Origin: Bacteroidales bacterium
GTDB taxonomy: Bacteria; Bacteroidota; Bacteroidia; Bacteroidales; UBA1556
Direction: 5' to 3'
Length of the DNA stretch: 49,574 bases
Assembly: GCA_023146135.1 (NCBI GenBank)
Contig: JAGLCR010000056.1
Coordinates: 1-49,574 of the forward strand
In this document: positions 1-6,453 of the stretch, one piece after another
Layout: each line of letters begins with the position of its first letter
How positions within the stretch are numbered: position 1 is the stretch's first letter
The notes under the pieces: model-generated
Seen by the model: only the letters and a program-made list of their open reading frames with translations
Told to the model about the DNA's origin: nothing
The model's database searches: none
Translations under genes and position numbers: made by a program

Positions 1-210
1 TCCACCAAGCTTGCCTAAAAGCAGGCGTCCACTATGTCCTTTTACGGTTACTTCAGGGAAGTTAGGAATATCTTTGTAATCAATTGCAGTATCAATTTCA
101 ATTTGATTGGCTAAGTTGCCTAAACCTGAACCTAAAACAATTCCCACACGGGGCTTGATATTAGTCTTGTTCTGAATGAATTGTGAAGTTTGCTTTATTT
201 TGTCGTACAT
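1..210 (-). CDS. punA: Purine-nucleoside phosphorylase, N-terminal part (cut by window edge)
   Basis: The 70 visible codons start at the ATG at 210 and read leftward off the window. They contain the family's N-terminal pattern VGIVLGSGLG (phosphate-binding glycine loop), followed by IPNFPEVTVKGHSG, typical of trimeric PNP family 2. The enzyme splits purine (deoxy)nucleosides with phosphate to give free base and (deoxy)ribose-1-phosphate in the cytoplasm, as part of purine salvage. The first 50 bases overlap the end of lpxK on the same strand, so the two are probably translated from one mRNA. The C-terminal three quarters, including the purine-binding residues, lie outside the window. The family call is strong; the substrate range cannot be judged. 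Confidence 0.88.
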   Translation of the reverse strand, partial: MYDKIKQTSQFIQNKTNIKPRVGIVLGSGLGNLANQIEIDTAIDYKDIPNFPEVTVKGHSGRLLLGKLGG

Positions 211-1207
211 AGTCTGTAATCTTTTTGTCAAATATTTTTTTATCATTTCCCAAAAAAGCTACCTCGATGGGTAGTCGATAAACAGGAAGTTTTGCAAAGC
301 TATTGCCTTGAGCTACTTCTGATAATCGTACTGCATCTTTATCGGTGCAGAGGATTATTTTTGGGTTGGCAAAAGTATTAAATTTTTCTTCAATGTGCTG
401 TAGATCGCTTTTCTTGAAATGATAATGATCGCGAAAATTAAAATGCTCAAAACTTTTTGGTTTATAGGCCTCCTTGACATATTCTTCAAATCCTAAGCTT
501 TTGGCTATGCCACTTACAAGAATTATATTTATACCTGTTTTAATATCAATACGATTGCTGAAAATAGGTACCAATGTTTTTTGGTAGTTTATCCCACTAT
601 ATAATGTGGGAGCATGACTGAAATTAGAAATTTTATTTTGAAGTTCTTTTCGCTTCTCAATTGTCAAATCCATTGGGCATTTAGTGACAATTATTAAATC
701 GGCACGATTGGCACCAAGAGGGTGTTCACGCAAGCGCCCAGAAGGCATGATTTTGTCGTCAGGAAATATTTTGGAATAATCAGTGAGTAGAATATTAAAA
801 CCAGCTTTAATGGCACGGTGTTGATAGGCGTCGTCCAATATTATTGCTTCTATTTTGGAGTGCTCAAATAGAAGTTGACTTACTGCTTCTACTCTTTTTT
901 CTCCAACAAATACATTGATGTCTGGAAAATGCTTCTTTATTTGCAAGGGCTCATCACCACTTTCTGAGGCTTTGTCGTTAATTTTTACTTCACGAAAACC
1001 GCGAGTGTTGCGTCCATAGCCACGGCTTAATGTTGCCACCTTAAACTCCTGTTTTAATAGACGAATAAGATATTCAACATGAGGAGTTTTGCCACTGCCA
1101 CCTACGGCCAAATTACCTACATTAATAATGGGTAAATCAAATTCCGATGATTTGAAAATTCCTTTATCAAAAAGTTGATTTCGTATTTTGCTGATAAGTC
1201 CTAACAT
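161..1207 (-). CDS. lpxK: Tetraacyldisaccharide 4'-kinase
   Basis: LpxK phosphorylates the 4' position of the tetraacyldisaccharide-1-phosphate lipid A precursor at the inner membrane face, the sixth step of lipid A synthesis. The 348-residue protein has the Walker A loop GNLAVGGSGKT at residues 31-41, then the LSRGYGR and SGDEP motifs and the LDDAYQHR motif of the family. I start it at the ATG at 1207. An in-frame TTG at 1216 lies inside the predicted -7 promoter box and is unlikely to be transcribed. The gene is first in a pair with punA, whose start lies 50 bases inside it. It shows that the organism makes lipid A and so has an LPS-type outer membrane. Length is normal. Confidence 0.93.
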   Translation of the reverse strand: MLGLISKIRNQLFDKGIFKSSEFDLPIINVGNLAVGGSGKTPHVEYLIRLLKQEFKVATLSRGYGRNTRGFREVKINDKASESGDEPLQIKKHFPDINVFVGEKRVEAVSQLLFEHSKIEAIILDDAYQHRAIKAGFNILLTDYSKIFPDDKIMPSGRLREHPLGANRADLIIVTKCPMDLTIEKRKELQNKISNFSHAPTLYSGINYQKTLVPIFSNRIDIKTGINIILVSGIAKSLGFEEYVKEAYKPKSFEHFNFRDHYHFKKSDLQHIEEKFNTFANPKIILCTDKDAVRLSEVAQGNSFAKLPVYRLPIEVAFLGNDKKIFDKKITDYVRQNKANFTIHSEQD

Positions 1208-1213
1208 GCTGCG

Positions 1214-1221
1214 CAAAGGTA
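1214..1221 (-). promoter_or_regulatory. Bacteroidota -7 box for lpxK
   Basis: Read on the minus strand this is TACCTTTG, an exact match to the TAnnTTTG -7 consensus used by the Bacteroidota primary sigma factor. It ends six bases before the lpxK ATG, so the transcript would have a leader of only a few bases. No good -33 TTTG is seen about 19 bases further upstream. Confidence 0.5.
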
Positions 1222-1249
1222 GAGAAATTAAACTTTCTTTGTTTTATTA

Positions 1250-1284
1250 TTTGACATTCTGTACATAGGGTTTTTATACTTTTG
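1250..1284 (+). promoter_or_regulatory. Candidate promoter for the GNAT gene
   Basis: TTTG at 1250-1253 is followed after 23 bases by TACTTTTG at 1277-1284, matching the -33 and -7 consensus, though the spacer is a few bases longer than the usual 19 or so. It would give a leader of about 95 bases before the ATG at 1386. Confidence 0.35.
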
Positions 1285-1385
1285 TTTTTCAAATTACTAT
1301 ATTTTATAAATTAGCAACAATTAAGTAAGTTGAGATATGAATAATTTGGGTGTATTATGAATGAATTTAAAGAGTCATTATTGCT

Positions 1386-1919
1386 ATGTGCATCAAAGAG
1401 ACTAATAAGAATAAAATGAAAGCGAGGTTGGGAATACGATTTGCTAAAAAGGATGATTTACCATCTATTGTTGATATTTATAATCAAGCAATAAGATCAA
1501 AACGTGCCACTGGTGACTTAATAGAATTCGATGTTTCACAACGTGTTGATTGGTTTGATAAATTTGATAGTGAAATATATCCAATTTATATTGCTGAACT
1601 TGAGGGTAAAGTGGTTGGGTATTGTACAATATCACCATATAGACCAGGGCGAGAAGCTATGTCGTCTGTAGCTGAAATAAGCTATTATATTGACTATTCT
1701 TACCATAATAAGGGTATAGGGTTTGAAATGTTGGATTATGCAATTGGTGATTGTGGTAGAATTGGAAAAGAGAGTTTGTTGGCCATTCTTTTAGATATTA
1801 ACCAAGAGAGTGTTCGGATTCTAGAAAAGTTTGGTTTTAAAAAGTGGGGGTATTTACCTGATATTATTAATATTGATGGTGCCAAGTGTGGACACTTAAT
1901 TTATGGGCTAAAAATATAG
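1386..1919 (+). CDS. GNAT family N-acetyltransferase, phosphinothricin-acetyltransferase-like
   Basis: A 177-residue single-domain GNAT acetyltransferase that would transfer an acetyl group from acetyl-CoA to an amine. Visible features are the N-terminal IRFAKKDDLPSIVDIYNQAI, the strand VGYCTISPYRP, and the acetyl-CoA loop region YHNKGIG, followed by a C-terminal NQESVRILEKFGF helix. The IYNQAI...ATGD pattern is that of PAT/MnaT-like enzymes acting on amino acid-like amines such as methionine sulfoximine or phosphinothricin, but the real substrate is unknown. An alternative start is the ATG at 1416, which removes ten residues and fits typical family N-termini better. The gene stands alone between the divergent lpxK and the convergent outer-membrane gene. 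Confidence 0.8.
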   Translation: MCIKETNKNKMKARLGIRFAKKDDLPSIVDIYNQAIRSKRATGDLIEFDVSQRVDWFDKFDSEIYPIYIAELEGKVVGYCTISPYRPGREAMSSVAEISYYIDYSYHNKGIGFEMLDYAIGDCGRIGKESLLAILLDINQESVRILEKFGFKKWGYLPDIINIDGAKCGHLIYGLKI

Positions 1920-1981
1920 ACTATTCTCCTGTGGTAAATACTGCTTTTTTTAAATGCTTTTTAGAAGGCTTGTCATATTGC

Positions 1982-2779
1982 TTAATCAAAAATCAATGTC
2001 AACGCAAAATTAAAAGCTACATTTTTGCCTTCTCTTTTTCCATACACATCGAAGGGAAAGGAAAGGACGATAACATAACTATTTCCAGTTTCAATAGTTA
2101 CTCCAGGATTGATGGTTAATGCTTGATGGCTTCCTCCGTCATTGGAGGTTGCATGAAAAGCTGTACCTACAACAAATTGAAATTGATGGTTAAGGATATA
2201 ATAACCCAAATCGGCATTGAGGTAAACGGCAGCTTGTTCGTTATCATCTGTTTTTTGTAAAAAATGGAGGTATTGACCCGTAAAATCGAGAGATAGGTTT
2301 TTGGTAAATGCATAGCTTCCAACTAAACCTAATCCTGCCTGCATAAGGTCGTTTGTAGCACGTACTCTTTGGTCAATCGTGCGATTTCCAAAAGGAATAT
2401 TTACTCCTGAGATAAGTGCTAAGCCATATTTTTCTTTTTGTAAAAAAGCGTATCGAACACCCCATTGCGACATTTCCAAATCATTTGAAAGGCTAAGCCC
2501 AAACTCTAGTTTATCCCATAATCCATAGGTGAATCTGAAATAGAAACCTGTAACTACTTTTATACTGTCAGCTGTACTATAATAGTTGTGTAAGTCACCA
2601 TTACGATCCCAATATTGTGACGAACGTGCATGAAAAAAACCTGGTTCAAACTCCACGTTTTTATGACCGATAACCTCTACACACTGAGCTCCAAACTTTG
2701 AAGCTGATAACCCACCTATTTGTGCAGCAAGGCCAGAGCTAATAAAAACACTTAATGAAAGTAAAAATGCATATTTCAT
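1982..2779 (-). CDS. Secreted outer-membrane barrel-like protein (transporter family resembling phenol-degradation MetA)
   Basis: A 265-residue protein starting at the ATG at 2779, with a clear signal peptide (MKYAFLLSLSVFISSGLAAQ, cleavage after the Ala before Gln). A longer reading to 2839 would place about 20 residues before the signal peptide and upstream of the -7 promoter box, so I reject it. The rest is rich in alternating aromatic/hydrophobic strands, glycines and aromatic turns, as in small outer-membrane beta-barrels. The pattern NIPFGNRTIDQR...GLGLVGSYAF resembles the family often labelled transporter (MetA-pathway phenol degradation). No substrate can be named. The gene is monocistronic and converges with the GNAT gene, 62 bases apart. 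The fold call is moderate; the transport role is inference. Confidence 0.65.
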   Translation of the reverse strand: MKYAFLLSLSVFISSGLAAQIGGLSASKFGAQCVEVIGHKNVEFEPGFFHARSSQYWDRNGDLHNYYSTADSIKVVTGFYFRFTYGLWDKLEFGLSLSNDLEMSQWGVRYAFLQKEKYGLALISGVNIPFGNRTIDQRVRATNDLMQAGLGLVGSYAFTKNLSLDFTGQYLHFLQKTDDNEQAAVYLNADLGYYILNHQFQFVVGTAFHATSNDGGSHQALTINPGVTIETGNSYVIVLSFPFDVYGKREGKNVAFNFALTLIFD

Positions 2780-2806
2780 AACTAAATATTCATTCAATTG
2801 TTTCGA

Positions 2807-2814
2807 CAAAGTTA
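2807..2814 (-). promoter_or_regulatory. -7 box for the outer-membrane protein gene
   Basis: On the minus strand this reads TAACTTTG, an exact TAnnTTTG match. A transcript from here would start near 2803, upstream of the ATG at 2779 but downstream of the more distal in-frame start at 2839. It therefore supports the signal-peptide start. Confidence 0.5.
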
Positions 2815-2920
2815 GTGAAAGATATTTAGAAAGCTGCATTCATCTTATGCCTTTACGGAATTAAGTTTATGGGTATTTTGAATATCCAAGTCAGTATGTC
2901 AAGGTATATGGGTATTTTCT

Positions 2921-2928
2921 TAAATTTG
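2921..2928 (+). promoter_or_regulatory. -7 box for glsA
   Basis: TAAATTTG matches the TAnnTTTG consensus exactly and lies 39 bases before the glsA ATG. No TTTG is visible at the expected -33 distance. Confidence 0.45.
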
Positions 2929-2967
2929 CACTTTGGATTACTCATTAAATGTGAAAAACGATAGTTG

Positions 2968-3807
2968 ATGGCAAAAGTTGAAATAGGTAAGAAATTCATA
3001 GATCTTCATAAGATAATTAAGACAAAGAATCCGAAATTGTATAAACGATTACCAAACTTTGTTATTCGTATCATGGAGCGAATCACGGCATTGGATACAT
3101 GGAATAAGTATATCTATGAGTGGCGTGATGAGTATGGTCTTGACTGGGCCAATAAGGCAATATCTGAATTTAAGATTAATGTGGTGATTACAGGTATTGA
3201 AAACTTGCCAAAGACAGGAAATCAAATGGTAGTAGCCAATCACCCATTGGGTGGTTTTGATGGTATTGCCATGTTGCATGTTTTGGGGAAAACTCGTCCT
3301 GATGTGAAAGCCCCCGTAAATGATATTTTATTGAATTTGCCAGGCTTGGCACCCATATTAGTTCCCATTGATAAACATGGGCGTAATGTGGAGAATATTA
3401 AGATTCTCAATAAATCTTTTGAGTCAGACGATTTACTTTTGTTTTTTCCTGCAGGCTTGGTTTCGCGCAAACAAAAAGGAGGAATAAAGGACTTGGAGTG
3501 GAAACATACATTTATTAAACGAGCAGTAAAATATCAGCGTGATGTGATTCCCGTTTATATTAAAGCATCCAATACGAAGTTTTTCTATAATCTTGGATGG
3601 TTTCGCAAGTTAATTGGCATGAAAGCGAATATAGAAATGATATTATTACCAGGGGAGGTGCCCAAACAGTATGGCAAAACCATTGAAGTGCATTTTGGTG
3701 AACTTATTACTTATCAAACCTTTGATAAGTCGAAGAGCCCTAAAAAATGGGCAAAATGGGTAAAAGATATAGTATATAAAAAAGGTGCTGAGATTGAAAA
3801 GAAATAG
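2968..3807 (+). CDS. glsA: PlsC-like lysophospholipid acyltransferase, probable glycine-lipid O-acyltransferase GlsA
   Basis: A 279-residue acyltransferase of the PlsC superfamily. The catalytic block is NHPLGGFDG with His92 and Asp98. Later motifs include LLFFPAGLVSR (the FPEG-like motif) and VIPVYI. In Bacteroides the analogous protein GlsA esterifies the hydroxyl of an N-acyl-3-hydroxy-fatty-acyl glycine to give the diacylated glycine lipid, using the product of GlsB. The next gene here is the GlsB-type N-acyltransferase, 89 bases downstream, which supports that role over phosphatidic acid synthesis. The ATG at 2968 is preferred to a TTG one codon upstream. The His-Asp spacing is HX5D rather than the usual HX4D of PlsC. 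The family is certain; the specific substrate is inferred from the neighbour. Confidence 0.78.
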   Translation: MAKVEIGKKFIDLHKIIKTKNPKLYKRLPNFVIRIMERITALDTWNKYIYEWRDEYGLDWANKAISEFKINVVITGIENLPKTGNQMVVANHPLGGFDGIAMLHVLGKTRPDVKAPVNDILLNLPGLAPILVPIDKHGRNVENIKILNKSFESDDLLLFFPAGLVSRKQKGGIKDLEWKHTFIKRAVKYQRDVIPVYIKASNTKFFYNLGWFRKLIGMKANIEMILLPGEVPKQYGKTIEVHFGELITYQTFDKSKSPKKWAKWVKDIVYKKGAEIEKK

Positions 3808-3845
3808 GAATTGGTTTTTATAGAATTTTGAAACTGATTTTTGAT

Positions 3846-3853
3846 TAGTTTTG
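3846..3853 (+). promoter_or_regulatory. Possible internal -7 box before glsB
   Basis: TAGTTTTG matches TAnnTTTG and lies 43 bases before the glsB ATG in the 89-base gap after glsA. A TTTG at 3827-3830 is only 15 bases upstream, shorter than usual. It may add a secondary promoter for glsB-engB. Confidence 0.3.
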
Positions 3854-3896
3854 TTCATTAGTCAGATAGAACATTAATTATTAACCACATTTTATC

Positions 3897-4832
3897 ATGA
3901 AGAACATAATCCCGGAAATTGATCGGAATTTGTTAGTGCAGGAATTGAATGATGATACCTTTGTTCGTCGTACGAATAATGGTAATAAGGAGATTTTTGT
4001 GGTTACCAATCAAAACGCACCCAATGTAGTACGTGAAATTGGACGTTTGCGCGAAATTACTTTTCGTGAAGCTGGTGGAGGCACTGGCAAAGAATTGGAC
4101 TTGGATGAGTATGATTTAGAGGATAATCCATTCAAACAATTAGTTGTTTGGGATCCAGAACATAAAGAAATTGTTGGAGGGTATCGATATAAGGAAGGAC
4201 GAGAGATATTGAAAATATCCGATGGTGAGCCCAATACACCAACATCACATTTGTTTTGTCTTTGCGATAAGTTTCTGAAGGATTACCTTCCCAAAACTAT
4301 AGAGCTAGGGCGCTCGTTTGTTCAATCTAATTATCAACCCAATTACGATTTACGAAAAGGACTTTACTCTCTAGATAATTTATGGGATGGACTTGGCTGC
4401 CTCACGGTGGATTATCCCTACGTAGATTATTTCTTTGGAAAAATAACCATGTACCCATCCTTTGATGTGGAGGCTAGAGATTTTATTTTATTCTTTTTAA
4501 ATACTTATTTTAAGGATACAAAAGGCTTAATAGAAGCCCGCTTTCCTATCAGTTATCACTTTGAAGTTGATCATTTACAAAAGATTTTTGATGGAAACGA
4601 TTATATAAAGGATTATAAATCGTTGAACCATAAAGTACGTTCTTTGGGTGAGAATATTCCTCCTTTGGTAAATTCGTATATGAATTTGAGTCCTACGATG
4701 AAAACTTTCGGAACGTCTGTAAATGAGCGTTTTGGTGATGTTGAGGAAACAGGGATATTAATTAATATTGCAGATATATACCCTGCAAAGAAAGATCGCC
4801 ATATTAATAATATTATTCGTAAACGAGTTTAG
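3897..4832 (+). CDS. glsB: OlsB/GlsB-type acyl-ACP:amino acid N-acyltransferase
   Basis: A 311-residue member of the GNAT-fold N-acyltransferase family that includes ornithine-lipid OlsB and Bacteroides GlsB, which attaches a 3-hydroxy fatty acid to the amino group of glycine. Recognisable parts are LREITFREAGGGTGKELDLDEYD, the strand QLVVWDPEHKEIVGGYRY, and ELGRSFVQSNYQPNY, the conserved ELGRS block of this family. It acts on membrane-directed lipid precursors in the cytoplasm. With glsA upstream the pair should make a phosphorus-free amino-acid membrane lipid. Glycine rather than ornithine is inferred from the phylum and the gene pair, not seen in the sequence. engB starts ten bases after its stop. 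Confidence 0.8.
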   Translation: MKNIIPEIDRNLLVQELNDDTFVRRTNNGNKEIFVVTNQNAPNVVREIGRLREITFREAGGGTGKELDLDEYDLEDNPFKQLVVWDPEHKEIVGGYRYKEGREILKISDGEPNTPTSHLFCLCDKFLKDYLPKTIELGRSFVQSNYQPNYDLRKGLYSLDNLWDGLGCLTVDYPYVDYFFGKITMYPSFDVEARDFILFFLNTYFKDTKGLIEARFPISYHFEVDHLQKIFDGNDYIKDYKSLNHKVRSLGENIPPLVNSYMNLSPTMKTFGTSVNERFGDVEETGILINIADIYPAKKDRHINNIIRKRV

Positions 4833-4842
4833 ATTAGAATTG

Positions 4843-5448
4843 ATGATAATAAAAACCGCCAAATTTGTAAAAAGCAGCCCCGACTTTAGGAAATGCCCAG
4901 ATCCAAGAAAACCAGAATATGCTTTTATTGGTCGATCCAATGTGGGAAAATCATCATTAATTAATGCCATTACGAATCATAAAAAGCTAGCTAAAACATC
5001 TGGAACACCTGGTAAAACACAACTGATTAATCACTTTGAAATTAATGATTGGTGGTATTTAGTGGATTTGCCAGGTTATGGCTTTGCCAAAATATCAAAA
5101 GTCATGCGTGCTAATTGGGAGAAGATGATTATGGATTATCTCTACCAGCGCACAAACCTGATGAATACATTTATTTTGATAGATTCACGACACGAACCCC
5201 AAAAATTAGATAAGGATTTGTTAGATTGGTTTGGAAGCAATCAACTGCCCTTTACTATAGTATTTACCAAAGCAGATAAGCTTACCAAAAAACGTTTGGG
5301 TGATAGCTTGCAGGTTTATCGTAACTATTTGAAGCAGCAATGGGAAACATTGCCACCTATGATTGTGAGCTCGGCTATCGATAAGTTGGGTGTAGAGGAA
5401 ATACTTGCCACCATTGATAAAACTAATATGTTGTTTCAAGCAAAGTAG
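4843..5448 (+). CDS. engB: Ribosome biogenesis GTP-binding protein EngB (YihA/YsxC)
   Basis: EngB is a small essential GTPase that helps assemble the large ribosomal subunit. The 201-residue product has G1 GRSNVGKSS at residues 30-38, the G2-region Thr in TSGTPGKTQ, G3 DLPGYG, G4 TKAD and the G5-like SSA. It starts at the ATG at 4843. The open frame extends back to 4768 inside glsB, but those 25 codons do not resemble the family. The ten-base spacing to glsB suggests cotranscription with the lipid genes. Its stop is three bases from the convergent stop of gldB, with no terminator between them. Confidence 0.95.
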   Translation: MIIKTAKFVKSSPDFRKCPDPRKPEYAFIGRSNVGKSSLINAITNHKKLAKTSGTPGKTQLINHFEINDWWYLVDLPGYGFAKISKVMRANWEKMIMDYLYQRTNLMNTFILIDSRHEPQKLDKDLLDWFGSNQLPFTIVFTKADKLTKKRLGDSLQVYRNYLKQQWETLPPMIVSSAIDKLGVEEILATIDKTNMLFQAK

Positions 5449-5451
5449 TAA

Positions 5452-6447
5452 TTAAGACTTAGGCCGATACTTGGATAGCTTTAATATTTTATGAGCATCT
5501 TTTTCATCAAGCATCTCTTGAATTGTTGCATCAGTACGATTCATGTACATACTCACTATTCGCCATCCGATAAACCATCCTGTGCGCGCTGGTGATTCCT
5601 TTGAAAATACTGCTGTGAATGGGCCATCATCCATAAATTTACGAACCAATACACGCTCTTTCTTAAATAGAAATTCGTTGTCAATCATTACACCCCAGAT
5701 TTTGTCTTCATATTGTTTACACCATTCATATTGTTTATTGCTATATTTTAATAGCAAACTATCAGGAATGTTTGGTTGCATTGCTTGGGCAAAGTAAAGC
5801 AGTTTTCCTCTATAAATCATATTGTCGAGTAAGCTTTCGCCCATCTCTTGCTCAGGCATCAGTCCGCTTGCTATTTCGGTCATGCAATCAGGGATTATAC
5901 GCTCCTCAATAAGCCATTTCATTTGGTAGTTTGGAAATCCGCTTTTGGAATATACATTCTGTTCTTTTCCAAGATAATTATCAATTCCTATTATTAGGTT
6001 TTCTCCAACAAACTTTATTGGAGAAGCGATATCTAGGCCTGAAACATAGCTGTAAAAATCATAACTGGTAGCTTCAGGTAAATAGTGGTAATAATACTGC
6101 AGTGACTTGGCGATATCGTCTTCAAGCATGTTTAGACTAGGATATTGATCCATCGTAATACGATAAAGCTGCATCATATGTGGGTCTGTAAAAAAAGATT
6201 TTAATTCAATTAATGCCGCTGTATCAGTAATGTCTCCTTGCAGAAATACAGGAAACTCCTTTTGCATTTTTGCAGCATTAGTGATAAATGAGTCTGCCGA
6301 AATTCTAAACATGGCTTGCTCATAGCGTTTAATTTTTACTTTTGGCAAAGGGGTGCCGCTCACATCAATATCCAAATTATTAGTGTCGTCGCATGCGTTA
6401 AGCAATACGGCTAAAGCCAAAAATAAACTATATACAAACCTCTTCAT
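5452..6447 (-). CDS. gldB: Gliding-motility-type lipoprotein GldB
   Basis: A 331-residue lipoprotein with signal peptide and lipobox LLNAC, the lipidated Cys being residue 19. The body matches the GldB family: KIKRYEQAMF near the N-terminus and ARTGWFIGWRIVSMYM near the C-terminus are characteristic. In Flavobacterium johnsoniae GldB is a cell-envelope lipoprotein required for gliding, but homologues occur throughout non-gliding Bacteroidota and the biochemical role is unresolved. Translation starts six bases after the alaS stop, so it is the second gene of an alaS-gldB operon. Its presence alone does not prove gliding. It fits the T9SS cargo proteins in this window. Confidence 0.85.
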   Translation of the reverse strand: MKRFVYSLFLALAVLLNACDDTNNLDIDVSGTPLPKVKIKRYEQAMFRISADSFITNAAKMQKEFPVFLQGDITDTAALIELKSFFTDPHMMQLYRITMDQYPSLNMLEDDIAKSLQYYYHYLPEATSYDFYSYVSGLDIASPIKFVGENLIIGIDNYLGKEQNVYSKSGFPNYQMKWLIEERIIPDCMTEIASGLMPEQEMGESLLDNMIYRGKLLYFAQAMQPNIPDSLLLKYSNKQYEWCKQYEDKIWGVMIDNEFLFKKERVLVRKFMDDGPFTAVFSKESPARTGWFIGWRIVSMYMNRTDATIQEMLDEKDAHKILKLSKYRPKS

Positions 6448-6453
6448 ATTCTA

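Noticed and set aside
1386-1919. GNAT gene as a recently acquired resistance gene
   Set aside because: Base composition looks like its neighbours, and no mobile element or flanking repeat is seen.
1886-2119. Plus-strand open frame of 77 codons spanning the GNAT stop and the outer-membrane gene
   Set aside because: It is mostly antisense to a gene with a clear signal peptide and has no family resemblance.
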